DNA of 64,000 nt, from NCBI GenBank assembly GCA_039090855.1, contig CM077011.1:29293001-29357000 (forward strand), written 5' to 3'. Within the stretch, counting starts at the first letter, position 1, and each line of letters begins with the position of its first letter. The translations under genes and the position numbers were made by a program. The DNA comes from Macrothele yani (Eukaryota > Arthropoda > Arachnida > Araneae > Macrothelidae). Positions 44,306 through 56,748 of this stretch are shown here, one piece after another. The notes below the pieces were generated by a model. The model did no database searches, was not told the DNA's origin, and saw only the letters and a program-made list of their open reading frames with translations.

Positions 44306-45947
44306 GCTTAATTTTGAAATGACACCCACCAACTCAGATTTTCATGAAACTTTTTTTACTTGTTACTACCACCAAGTTACTAATCAATGTAAATTTTTTC
44401 CTCTCTAGGCCACATAGTTTCTTAGATATAAAATGTCAAAGTTTTAGAAAATTGCACATTGATGATGTTTCCGAGACTCTGCTTTTAGACACAGTATTTG
44501 AGAAAAAAATTCATAGTTCTGTGTCTAATCAACATATCACTACCAAATTTTTACCACATGTCAAGCAAAGTATGTACATTTCAGAAAAAAAAATATTATA
44601 TAAATCTTGCCTACCTCTGAGAAGAGAAACTAAAAGTTATTAAAAAATTTTAAGTGCAAAGACGTTGCTTCATTAAGTGAGTATTATGGCAATAAGGCAC
44701 AGGAGTTACCAGAGTGCTTTTTTTTTAATTGAACCTAAAAGTATAGTCTTAAAAGGCTGTGAAAGAAATATAGTGCGATTTTGATTGATAATATAGTTAT
44801 TTTAACTTTTAAAATAAGTTATTCTATCTATGCACAGATAGTTTCAAATGGGACAGTATGCATCATAATAGACAAAAATGTTCATAGGCAAATTTTAGAA
44901 TTTTTTTATCAGTGTATGAAGAGCATAAATTACAAATTTTAGTAATGTGGAGAAAGCTTAAAGAAACATTTTGTCATAATAACTTAAATAAATAAATAAA
45001 AACTGGTCTCGAGCACAAAATTTTCAACTGTAAGTGATAAAAGCATAGGAAGTGTAACAATTAGTAGATATAGCTAATTAGGATAATTAACCAATGGAAT
45101 ATTTTAGTTCAACAAATTAAAAGCTTCAATAATTAATCTTACTTTTCATCTGAGATGTCGTATCTTATTGTACTGGTGTTGTATTAAATCAGCCTCTTTT
45201 TCAGGGAAGTAGTACACCTTTATAGAAACCTTGGTGGTGGGAGGACTAACACAAGAAATGATGTTACACAGGGGAACGTGGCAGATGTCTTTCTGTGGAG
45301 GCCAGTGAAATGATAGTGCTGGGCCATATGGGTGCATGAACTTTACTTTTACATCACCTTCCTCCACATGTTTAGAAAGTACTAATCCAAAAAACAGTGC
45401 CTTTCATAAATACATGCAATGTATGAGTTTGTAGAGATCTGTGGCATCTTGACTGCAGGTGGTTGCTCTCCAGAGAAGTGGAAAATAGTGCTGAAATTTC
45501 CATCAAAGCTAGTTCTCTTTGTTCCAATGGAATCTTCAGACACAGGGATGAAATGGTAAAAGCCACGTTTACCAGGAATTGTTTTTGCTTTGGAGAATCG
45601 GGCTTCTAGCTGCTGACGTGTTTCTGAAAGTGTTTCTTTTTTTTACCATCCAGAACTTTATGTTTTTGACTCTTGCCTTGCAGAAATTGAGGACAACTGA
45701 GTCTTATTGCATCGCCAGGGCACATTTTGAAGGCTTGCTTGGGTAACCAGCCGCTTAACTGTACCACCAATGCCGTCGCAGGAAGATTTCCCGTGACTGG
45801 TTGCAAAAAATATCCATGATGCCACTAAAGAGAAGTCCTGGTGGTGGTAGCAAATATTAAGAAAGTTTTTGCAGTTCTTATACTGTGCAGCACATTCGTC
45901 ACTGAAATAAAATACATTTTTTACAATGGGAAAGTTTTTCTTTATAT

Positions 45948-48900
45948 CATCATCATCATCATCATCATCATTGTCAACCATTATCAATCCACTGCTGGAC
46001 GAAGGTCTCCCCAAGTTTCCTCCACAACGGTCTGTCTTGTGCCAGTCTCCTCCATGTCACTCCCGCATATTTACGAATTTCATCCACCCATCTCCCATGT
46101 GGTCTTTTTCTGGGTCTTTTCCTGTCCCTTGGAATCCAATCTAAAATTTCGGCTGTCCATCTATGGTCTGTCCTTCTGGCAGTATGTCCAGCCCATTGCC
46201 ATTTCAGGGATTTAACTCTGATCATGATGTCTTCCACTCTCGTCATTTTTCGGATCCACGAGTTCCTCTTCTTATCTCTCCTGGTTATACCAAGTATGCA
46301 CCTCTCCATGCTGCTTTGAGTTGTCTGCAGCCTTTGTATGCCTCTTTTAGTTAAGGTCCACGTCTCTGCACCATACGTAAGCACTGGAAGGATGCATTGA
46401 TCAAACACTTTTCTTTTAAGACATAATGGCATATTGCTCTTGAAAATTATGCTGTTTCTTCCAAAAGCTCTCCAGGCAAGTTTTGTACGCCGATTAATTT
46501 CTTCATCAATGTGACCCTCACTTGATATCTGCTGTCCAAGATAAACATATGTATCTGTTATCTCCAGTTTTTCTCCATCAATCGATAAATCTTCATTTCT
46601 TGTAAAAGCATTGAACATCACTTTTGTCATCTGAAAGTTCATTTTTAATCCCACTTCTTTACTCTTGTCAGCAAGTTCCTGAATCATACTCTGCAGCTCT
46701 GATGGGGTAGTTGCAAAAATGTTTACGTCATCAGCAAAACGAAGGTGGGTTAGATAATCTCCATTAATCTTTATCCCTTTGTTTTCCCAGTTCAGTGATT
46801 GAAAGACATTTTCCAATGTGGCATTAAAGAGCTTCGGAGATATGGTGTCACCTTGTCTCACTCCTTTCCAATTTTTATGTGTGTTGTATTTTCAAACAGC
46901 CGAATCTTTGCACTTGCATTTTCATAGATGTTATTAATAATATTAATGTATGCATCTTCAATACCGCAGGATTTCAGAGCCGTGGTAACTGCTGATGGTT
47001 TCACCGAATCAAAGGCTTTTTCATAATCGATAAAAGCCATGCACAATGGAAGTTCATATTCCCTCGCTCTTTCAATTAGTTCTCTCAGTACGTGGATATG
47101 ATCTATTGTGCTGTAGCCACTCCTGAATCCAGCTTGTTCTCTCGGTTGAGCCATGTCCAGTGTTACCTTCAAGCGGTGTGAAAGAACTTTAGTGAAGATT
47201 TTATAAACCACTGATAGGAGGCTGATAGGTCTGTAGTTCCTGAGATCCTCAATGTCACCTTTTTTATGTAGCAGGATCATTGTAGCATTGTTCCAATCCT
47301 CAGGAATCTTCCCTTCATTAAGGCATCGAGTGAAAATTAGAGGCGAGTACTGTTTCAATTTCTCCACTTGCTTCTTGTATGATGTCTATAGTAATTCCAT
47401 CTTCTCCTGGAGCTTTCCCCCGCTTCATGTTCTTGATTGCATGAGCAACTTCTGCTGGGAGGACTGGAAGAACTCTGGTACCTTTCATGATGTCTGGAGT
47501 ACATGTATCATCCCTTTCATATAATTTGGAGTAGAAATCTTTCACTCTTGTCAAAATTTCGCCTCTATTTCTTGTTATAGAACCATCTTCTTTTCTCAGA
47601 GCCATAATCTGTTTTCTTCCCTTACTGAGATGTCCCTTTGCTATCTTAAGGCTTTGGTTGTTTTCAATTGCTTTCCTCACTAGCTCACAGTTGAATTTCC
47701 TTACGTCTTCAGTGATACTTTTCGTGTTGTCTTGCATAGCTCTATATATTCCACTTTGGAAGTCACATCTTCTTTAGTTGTCCTCATCTCTCTTCTTTTT
47801 GCATCAACATTTTGGTTTTTCCTGATAATTTGTTCACATGCAACTTGTTCTTAGACCCAGCTAATTTTGTTGCTGTTTCCATTAGAGCTTTGGTTACTTT
47901 TCTGTTAACTTCAGAAATATCCACTTCTTCCGATGTTAGGCCTTCTAAAGCAGAGAATCTGTTCTTCAGTTCCAACTTGAAAGTATTATGGTGTTTTTTA
48001 AGGTTGGTTATGTCAATACATTTTGTTTGTCTTATGAGCTTGCCACGTTCCAGTTTAGTGTTGAGGTGCATCTTTCATCTCACCAATCTATGGTCACTAC
48101 CTGTGTTGAACTTGTTCAGCACACTGCAGTCTTCGATGACGAATTTTTTGTTACACATAATAAAATCAATTTCACTTGTCGTCCCATTTGGATGTCTCCA
48201 TGTCCATTTCCTGTGTGGCTTTTTCTTGAAAAAGGAGTTCAAGATGAAAAATCCTTCTGCCTCTGCAAACTCAACGAGAGTATTTCCACGCTGGTTTCTG
48301 TTGCCGTGACCGAATTTACCTACTGAAGTTTCATTCTGTTGCCGTTGCCCTATTTTTGCATTGAAATCTCCCATAATTATCTTCAAGTGCTGCTTACCTT
48401 TATTATTTAGATGACGAATTTCCTCATAAAATTCTTCAATTTCTTCTTCAGGATGACTTGTGGTGGGTGCATAAGTTTGAATAATCTGAGCCTGGTATCT
48501 TCTCGATAGTTGGATAACGAGTCGTGCAGCTCTGTCAGAGGAACTTTCAACTTCTACAACTTTATCCTTCAGTTTCTTGTTTATTATAAATCCAACACCA
48601 CTAGTTCTGCCAGTATCTGTCCCACGATAATAGAAGAGATGTCCACTTTTCAGTTCAATGAGATCTTCTCCTTTTCTCCTTACCTCACTTAGCCCGACGA
48701 TGTCCCACTTGATCCTTTGTAGTTCCTCTTCCAATTCAAGAAGCCTTGAATCAGAAGATAGGGAGCGTCCGTTATAGGTAGCCAAGGTCAGCATCAAATG
48801 GCAGCCTAGTCCGGTCCTCCGGGGATTCTTAGCACCCGCTGCCTTGGCCAGGTACATTCCAGCTGCCGGAGACTGAGGGCCAAGATTTAAGTTGTAGAGT

Positions 48901-49112
48901 CATTTTGGAGGTGTTTGGCCATAACTCACACGCTGGCCAAGCGGGTTGGTGAGTGTGGGATAGCATTTCCTCTGATCCCGATGGTATAGTTATACCGCTA
49001 TTGGCGGTCGTCAGAGCCCCTTTAGTGGGAGACAGGATGCGCCACGAGAAGGCGGGGTTGACATTTGTCAAGGAGAGGCTGTGATGTTACGCATCACCTG
49101 ACCTTACATCCC
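45948..49112 (-). mobile_element. RTE-type LINE, nearly full length, inserted in transposon 2
   Basis: An 11-bp duplication TTTCTTTATAT flanks it (45937-45947 and 49113-49123). The 3' end is an ATG trinucleotide-repeat tail (45948-45971), a hallmark of RTE elements. The 5' end at 49112 precedes a leader of about 250 bp and then an endonuclease and reverse transcriptase. The 3.17-kb length is the usual size for RTE. It interrupts the transposase between its first and second catalytic blocks. Confidence 0.93.
45974..48857 (-). pseudogene. RTE endonuclease and reverse transcriptase (few breaks)
   Basis: The APE endonuclease part (48857-48075) shows LATYNGRSLSS, DIVGLSEVRRKGED, QTYAPTTSH, KIIMGDFNAKIG, TWRHPNGTTSEIDFIMCNKK and TGSDHRLVR. 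A linker (48071-47320) follows. The reverse transcriptase (47367-46650) has ATMILLHKKGDIEDLRNYRP, REQAGFRSGYSTIDHI, MAFIDYEKAFDSV, LRQGDTISPKLFNATLENVF and LRFADDVNIFA (catalytic FADD). The tail ends WAGHTARRTDHRWTAEILDW and TFVQQWIDNG at 45974, directly before the ATG-repeat tail. Frames change near 48073, 47750, 47340 and 46860; catalytic residues are intact. The order matches RTE/BovB proteins. Confidence 0.92.
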
Positions 49113-52064
49113 TTTCTTTATATACTGAGTGATTATTTTTTGTGTTTTATTTATTTTTTATACAAAGGCTAGCTACATCATGCTCTAAATCATCGGACAA
49201 GATGCACACACTTGAAACAAGTAGGTCTTCAGAGTGGTGGACAAGTGTGTAGATTACAACTGTATGTAGTGTAGTGAACAACTGTCGCTTGTCCAGTGAT
49301 ACCCTTGTGCTGCATCTTGACTGATGTATGAGTAATTTTCGCTGAAGTCTGGGAGAACAATAGCTGCATCCGATTCAAGTTTTGCTTTCATTTTCTTTAG
49401 AAAGTTTGCTTGGGATTTAGTTATAAATGCATGGGGCACAAGTTTCTCTAGTTTCTCAATTAAAGTCGCTAAATATTTATCAAATGTCACAGTGAATTTC
49501 ACCTGTTGTGTTGTTCTGTCTGTCAATACCCATGAACTGTATGACACTTCATCTTCAGAGTCCCACTCTTCAAATTTTTTGAGTAGAAAACTTCAAATTT
49601 TCACTGGATGGGCATTGAGAGCAGTGTTGCATCATGCAGTCTTCGTTATCCTTAGAACAGACTAAATAATCAATCAGGTCCTGGTATGTCTCTTCTATAC
49701 AAATAAGCCTGAAGTAGAATACTTACATTTTAATGGATTGTGCAAACACAAACGGAATGTGTTCCGGAAGACCCTGCTAACACGAGGCATGCAGAATTTC
49801 GAGATGACAATTTTAATGTTGGGATGCTCAAATTTAAAAGCAGAATACAATTCATTTAAATTAGCAAGTAATAATCTCGTTTGTACATGAACATTTTTAG
49901 AAATACTGACTGTGTCCTTTTTTCCTGGCATGATTCAAGAGTATTCATCACTTAGGGTAAAAGTTCTTCACCAATTCAATTATATTTTCACTGAGTAATT
50001 TTTCTTTTCTTTGTTCAGGTAAAGCCATGAATCCTTTGTCTCTGAGAAGGTATCTTGCTTGACGGATGGCATATTCACTTACATGGAACTCCTCCATGAT
50101 TTTTTTCCTGCTCCATGAAGTAGGAACAAGCATCAAAAGTTGTATCTTTTCTCTTTGTGTCTTTGAAGTCTCAAGTTTTGCTTTAAGTAAACCTACAAGC
50201 ACATTCATATCATCTGTTTTTTGTTTTAAATCTTTTGGCAGTTTTTTGGCATCTTTTTCAGGTGGAGAAAATTCTTTTTCTATAACCCTACTAACCTTAC
50301 TTTTTAAATTAGAACATGCTGACTCAACCTTTCTTTTTGCATAGGCCGATTTGCTGTGTGATGCAATGGCATGAAATTTCAAAGGAGAATCCCCTATCTC
50401 TGCCAGTGATGTATTAATTTTCCCTAATGTTTCTTCTTTGGAAATTGATGTTTCTAAATTACAAGTACTCTGGTTACTGTCACTATCTGTGTCCACCTCT
50501 TTAATGTCATCATTTTCATTTAAAAATTGTGCGTGTTTCTACACTTTTTCTCTACATGCATCACATATCTTCTGTCCAGGAATTGATTACACAATCATTG
50601 GAATTTTATTAATTTTCTCTGAAAAGTCAAAGGTCACATTCCTCAATGCTTTTTTAATTTTTTTCTTGTGGCACTTAAATGGATCAAAACAACTTTTCTG
50701 GTAAGTTTCATATTTCCTCAGGTAGTATGTTTTATGATGCTCACAAATATTAAACAGATATTCACAACTTACCCCACTTCTCAATGCCAAAAATTCTTTT
50801 TCTGAAGCACTTATTGTTTCAGAGTTTATCAGATTCACCTCATGTGTGTAACTCTTCTTATGGCACTCAGTTCCACTTTCTTTTCCTATACTACATTGTT
50901 CAACAAGCTGTTCAGTTTGGGACATTTTTAAAACTAATATTTCAAAGGGTTATTAAAAGCACTTTCTTTTTTTTAAAACCTTGGAACAGAAAAATGATCT
51001 TTAACTGTAACTAAGAGGAATAACCCACTTCTGAAAACTTTTGAACATTTAAAGCAGCATAAAGCACCTTCACTCAACAGTAGATAGCAGATGACTGAGC
51101 TGAGACTGACTAGTAGTGCAATCCAGTTGAATCCTGTGCACAGAAGAATGACTCATGTTGAATCAGCTCATGCTTTTAGATTGCTGGGTTCAAATTGCTA
51201 ATACATGCTGAGTCACCTCATGCTTTCAAATTGCTGGTACAGCTAGTTTTATCCCACTTGCCTCAAAGTATTCCATCCAGTTAAAAAAAAACAAAAAAAA
51301 ACTAATTCATTCAAAACAATTTTTAAATTGAATCATGACTAATTCAATTTGATTTTTTTCATTATCAAATTTATACCAAGCCTGTAAAGTTTGGCCTTGA
51401 ACAATACAATATTTTTAATTATTTGACTAGCCTACATTTATTCTATATTAGGCCAAATTATCACATACAGGTGATTATCTATTATGATGCATAAGTGTCT
51501 GCATAGAATGTGTCAAATTATGAGTTATAAGTTAAAATAATTATATTAGCAATCAAAATCCCACTATTTTTCTTTCACAGCCTTTTAGACTATACTTTTA
51601 GGTTAAATTTAAAAAAAAAAAAAAGCACTCTGGTAACTCCTGTGCCTTATGCCATAATACTCACTTAATGAAGCAACGTCTTTGCACTTAAAAATTCATT
51701 TGTAAAAAAAGTTAATAAATTTTAGTGTCTCTCAGAGGTAGGAAAGATTTATATAATATATTTTTTTTTTTCTGAAATGTACATACTTTGCTTAACATGT
51801 GGTAAAAATTTGGTAGTGATATGTTGATTAGACACAGAACTGTGAATTTTTTTCTCAAATACTGTGTCTAAAAGCAGAGTCTTGGAAACGTCATCAATGT
51901 GCAATTTTCCAAAACTTTGACATTTTATATCTCAAACTATGTGGCCTAGAGAGAAAAATGTTTACATGGATTACTAACTTGGTGGCAGTAACAAGTAAAA
52001 AAAAAATCATTAAAATATGAGTTGGTGGGTGTTATACCCTAGGTGAATTGACATGGAATGACCC

Positions 52065-54185
52065 AGTAGGAACAATTACACTTTCATACACAGCCATGCC
52101 GAACTCGCTAGAGAACCCATTATTCCTGTTAAAACCTCCCAGAGCAGCTATGACTTTCAATGAAGAATTCACTCGCTTACTAATTTCACCATCCAATTTG
52201 TTCTCTCTGTCAAACATGCTTCCTAAATACACAAACTCTCTCACCTGGTCAATCACAGTGCCATTTATACTTACATTACATTCAGTGCTACCACTTCCTC
52301 TCTCAAAAACCATAACTTTGGTTTTTCCCTTATTTATACTCAGTTTGAATTTCATGCAAACTTTGTACATCTGGGACAACATACTCTGCAAATCACTTTT
52401 GCTCTCTGCCAACTGGACAGTGTCATCAGCATACAACAATCTGCATACACGAATATCAAGACATAAACCACTATTATCTATTTTGGCATCATGCATGCAT
52501 ACATCCATAAATATAGTAAACAGCCATGGTGACATTACACAACCTTGTCTGACTCCTGCACCAATAGAAAACCATTTTGATAAAACACCATTCACTCGTG
52601 TACAAGCTCTACTACCAGCATACATGGCTTTTACACTATTAAGTAGATTCCCAGTAACACCATATTCATTCAATACCTTCCACAAAAGTGTCCTATTTAC
52701 TCGCTCATAAGCTTTCTCTAAATCTATGAAGGCAGCAAAAACTTTCTTACCAACAGCCAGATACTTTTCAATCATCACACGTAATGCAAAAAATTTAGTT
52801 AGTGCAGCCTTTACCAGGCCACTCTGAACATCCCACACTTTCTCTGATGTAAGACCCCGTACTTTTTCAATAACAACCTTACCAAACACTTTCCCTGGCA
52901 CACCCAGTAGGCTAATACCACGATAGTTTTTGCATTCAGTCTGATCACCTTTTCCCTTATACAAGGGAACAATAATAACATCCTTCCAATCCCGAGGGAC
53001 CATTTCTAACTCCCAGCACAACTGGCAAATTTTAGTTAACCAGTCAATTACAGAGTCACCACCATATTTCAACATCTCAGCAGTTATGCCATCAACTCCC
53101 GGAGCCTTACCATTCTGAAGAGATTTTGGAGCTTTACGCACTTCTTCTCTTGAGATCCCTCCTGTGCTTCCATCTCTCACTGTGACATCATCTGCATCTG
53201 TCTCATAATCATCTTTGATTTCCTGGTCTAATAACTCACAGAAGTATTCATCCCATCTTTCACTTAACTCATTGGGCTCCCATATCATTTCCCCGATCTT
53301 ATTCTTCACACAACTTAACACTTTGTTTCCCCTATTTTTCCTGTCTAATGTACTTCCAGAAAGACTTCTTATCTTTCCAAAAAGCCAATTCATGCCTTTC
53401 CACCTTCTCCTTCTAATCTTTTGCCTTACTCTGGCAAACCAGCTTAGCAGCTTCACGCTTCTTACAGCGATATTCGTCCACAGAAACTACCTTGCAACTA
53501 CTTCAAATGGGCTTCCTTCTTTCTCTTTACTGCCTCTTCAATCTCACTATTCCACCAAGCATCACCTCTATTGTTACCTACTATTGTGGTGCCACAGACC
53601 TCTTTAGCAGCAGTGACAACACAGTTCTTAAAACATTCCCACTTCTTTTCTACATCCCTCTCTCCAGACTTCAACTCTTTCAGTCGTTCTCTGAGTAAGT
53701 CAGAATAACGCTGATGATCTCCAAGGAGCCTTTCAACCTTTATTCTTTCTACCCTGGGCCTCTGCCTATTCCTTTTCCTCCAACCAACATTAAGTTTCAC
53801 TTGTGACACTACCAAGTAATGATGAGAACCAACATCTGCACTTCTCATCGCACGATGTCAACAACTAAATGTTTGAAACGCTGATCGTAGTCAACAAAAT
53901 CTATCTCACTCTTTTGACCAAGGGTATGATTTTCCCAAGTATATGTGTGGATATTCTTGTATTTGAAAAAATGTATTAAATACACACAAACCATTCTCAC
54001 TGCAGAGTTCAATTAATCTTTCACCATTATCATTCACACAAGGATCATTAAACTTGCCCAGAACATTGTCAGAAATTGCATTCTGCACACCTACTGTGGC
54101 ATTGAAATCTCCTACTATTATAACTTTTTCTTTAGCACCAAACTGGCTCAAAACTGCTTTTAGCTCAAGTTTCCTTGTTAGTTGC
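52065..54185 (-). pseudogene. LINE-1st: endonuclease end and reverse transcriptase
   Basis: The minus strand starts inside the endonuclease: KVIIVGDFNATVG (54130), NGERLIELCSENGLCVFNTF, then GSHHYLV. A connector with DAWWNSEIEEAVKRKKEA follows. The reverse transcriptase has NGKAPGVDGITAEMLKYGG, NYRGISLLGVPGKVFGKVVI, FAAFIDLEKAYERVNR, GVRQGCVMSPWLFTIFMDVC and RLLYADDTVQLAE (catalytic YADD). It ends GGFNRNNGFSSEFGMAVYES before the inserted transposon and resumes at 44305. The 5' end is truncated at about 54185 and there are frameshifts near 53880 and 53480. APE-type non-LTR element; clade not resolved. Confidence 0.9.
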
Positions 54186-54617
54186 TAAAAAGAAATTAAA
54201 GTGCATTCATTGCTTTAGATCAGCTGAAAACTGAATTTCTGCATTTTCAGGTTTCATGCCTGCCAGAAAGCATAATGGCAGTTTAGCGCTTAAAAAATAC
54301 CATACCCAAGATCCCCGGAGCATGCAAATTATTGGCCTGAGATGTAAATAAAAAATATAATTGCCCGATCCGGACAGCTAAATTTAAAAATGAAAAAGTT
54401 TGAAATAGAATTTCCTATTCCTACTATAAGAAAAGAAGACTGTCATCGCATGTTGTGTTTCTTTTCAGTGCTAATCACTGGAAGTTGTATTACTGTTACG
54501 GAGCTCCGAAAACAGAAGAATATCGCTTCTCTAATTATATTATGCTCTACGTCCAAAAATTGGAATCGTGTATAGTTTTGTTCCAAACATTGTTTATGAA
54601 CAGCAACGGATGCATGC
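54186..54617. other. Short intergenic gap
   Basis: AT-rich sequence between the truncated 5' end of the LINE and hAT-4. No feature was recognised. Confidence 0.45.
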
Positions 54618-56748
54618 CTCGGACAGAGATGCCAACCACTCCGAAAATTCCAGAGTCTGTCCGGTATTTCTATGAAAATACAAAAGTACGGATTGGCAAT
54701 AAAAAAAAAAATAGTTTTTTTTTTTTTTTTTTTAAGATAAACATTTGTGTCTGTTTTTCTATGTAATTGTACGAATTCTGCTTATTGCTGAAGTTGTGGC
54801 GTAGTCTCAGTTTTTATTTCTAAGGGCAGGCGTCATGAAAGCCACGCTTAGGTGCTAAAGCCTTAAAATAACTGCTCGCGATTTGTTTGTTTCAAGCGAT
54901 TCATCCCTTTAGTAAAGGATGGATCTGCTTGGGGTGGAACCGCAACCACGCATTCGTGCTGTGATAAGGCAACTCAACTGAGAAGTAGAGATCTTAATTC
55001 GTGCTCTCTGCTTATAATAATGATGGCTGTCATAATTTCTAAAAAAAACTGAATAAGAAATCAGAAGTTCTTACCGAAATATAGTGCAAAATGGCCATGT
55101 TTGAAAAAAGAAAAAACAAGCACTGTGTATTGTTTGTAGTAGTGATTTTTCAGTAGCACATGGTGGTCGTGATGATTGTTGTCTACATATTGCTGGGCCA
55201 AAGCATCAGAAACTTGCTGCTGGATTTGAAAACTCAAGTACAGTTAATTCTGACTTTCTTTAAAGTTCACGATTCTGAATCCATAACGAAGGCCGAAACA
55301 CTGTTTGCTAATTTCATTATTGGGCATAACATTCCAGGCCGAAACACTGTTTGCTAATTTCATTATTGGGCATAACATTCCAATAGCGTGTAGTAACCAT
55401 GTGGGACCATTATTTTGTCCTATGTTCCTGGACTCTAAAATTGCGGAAAAGTACAGTGCTGGCCGCACCAAGACAAAGCTATGGTATCAACTTTAGCTCG
55501 TGCAACATCTCGGAAAGTAGCCTCTTTTATGCAAAATTTCATATGCTGTTTGTACCTGTACAGGAAATCACAAATACCCCATTGTTGTTAGATACTTTGA
55601 CACTGTATATTGCTTCAAATGCTGAGAGATCCACAGGTGCATTAATTTTCAAGCTTCTTGATGATTTTGTAGCACGAAATATTCCACTGAGCAACTGTGT
55701 TGCGTTTGGGAGTGATAATGCATCTGTAATGGTTGGTGTACACAAAGGAATTAGCAAACACATTCTCCAGCAACAGGAAAATGTATTTGTGCAATGTTGT
55801 CTATGTCATCTTGTCCATATTGCTGCAGAAAAAGCATGCACAAAACCACCAGTTGCCATAGATGAGTTCTTAATAGATATTTATTTTTATTTGAATAAAA
55901 GCTTTCAAACGTCAAAAAGAACTCAAACAGGTTCAAGAGATTTCTTGTGTTGCAACTAGAAAAATTTTAAAACACTACTACAAGATGGTTATCATTAAAT
56001 AATTGTGTGGTGAATCTTTTGGAACAGTGGCCAGCTCTCGTAGCTTTTTTTCCGAAATAAAAACTGCTTGCTTCAGCCTGCCTGAACTTAAGAAAAAGAA
56101 CATTGTTAAAACAGTGTCTAAGGAAACTGATGTCAGCATATCAAAAGCTCTGTACCCTTAATTGACCAGCCAGCCAAAAAGCAAAATTTGGATAAAGGTC
56201 AACTTCAAGAAATGGTTAATTGCAAAGATAAGTATATTCTCCCCTCCCAAAAAATAGTGAAGGCCTCAAAAATTATTAGCAAAATCACACATTTCTTAAA
56301 ACCAAAAAAAATAGTGAAAGGGCAAAGGCATCATCAAGTAAACAAAAGGGGTGCTTAAAGCTGGGAGATAGTTAATTAAGTCAAATTTGTGCTATGTTTG
56401 AAGAATCTATTACTCAACTCTGTTGCTTGTTTCTGAAGAACTATAATTGCCTTTATTTGACAATGTGAACAAAATTCTGCAATCTGAAAAACCACTAATA
56501 CACTGATTACAAAGAGAATTGCAAACTTTACTTACTAATTATGCGGTAAATTTGTCACCCCTGAATCGGTTGCTGCTTCAAAAGAAGTGGCAGAGGTAAA
56601 CTACCATGATGTAAGAAATGATTGCAAGAATGATTCCATAGTAATAGGTATTGAGATAAAACAATGCCTCAGGAAATTACTAAATGAGGAGAAAAGAAGT
56701 GAAGATGATATAAACCAATTTTATTCTTCTGTTGTCAAGTTTTTCATA

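Larger units (their letters stand above)
45146..50925 (-). pseudogene. Transposase of long-TIR transposon 2, split by an RTE LINE
   Basis: On the minus strand from 50925: MSQTEQLVEQ, CHKKKIKKALRNVTFDFSEK and IPGQKICDACREK (Cys-rich start); KINTSLAEIGDSPLKFHAIA; the helix-turn-helix-like TSWSRKKIMEEFHVSEYAIR; MPGKKDTVSISKNV; KIVISKFCMPRVS; then LPDFSENYSYISQDAAQGYH with the first Asp. The RTE insertion at 45948-49112 follows. After it come VFYFSDECAAQYKNCKNF, FFATSHGKSSCDGIGGTVKR and a C-terminal HPYGPALSFHW block equivalent to HPHGPSVSFAY in copy 1. Stops occur around 49600-49700, 50540 and 45650. The same gene as at 29226-31613, but clearly diverged. Confidence 0.85.
44306..52064 (-). mobile_element. 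Long-TIR DDE transposon 2 (Sola-like?) inserted in a LINE
   Basis: Inverted repeats of more than 500 bp form the ends (44306-44810 and 51528-52064). Shared blocks include ACACCCACCAACTCA, ACTTGTTACT.CCACCAAG, AAAATGTCAAAGTTTT-like and ACTCCTGTGCCTTA-type stretches. The right terminus, read inward, is GGGTCATTCCATGTC, matching transposon 1. The left terminus is about 20 bp shorter or diverged. The 4-bp duplication AGTA is at 44302-44305 and 52065-52068. Removing the RTE insertion leaves about 4.6 kb. The transposase is on the minus strand. Confidence 0.87.

Noticed and set aside
45950..45975. Aspartate-rich peptide at the start of a minus-strand frame (DDDDDDDD)
   Set aside because: It is the translation of the ATG-repeat tail of the RTE LINE, not a protein domain.
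48510..48692. Several plus-strand open frames across 46-49 kb
   Set aside because: They are antisense to the RTE endonuclease and reverse transcriptase and contain no domain of their own.
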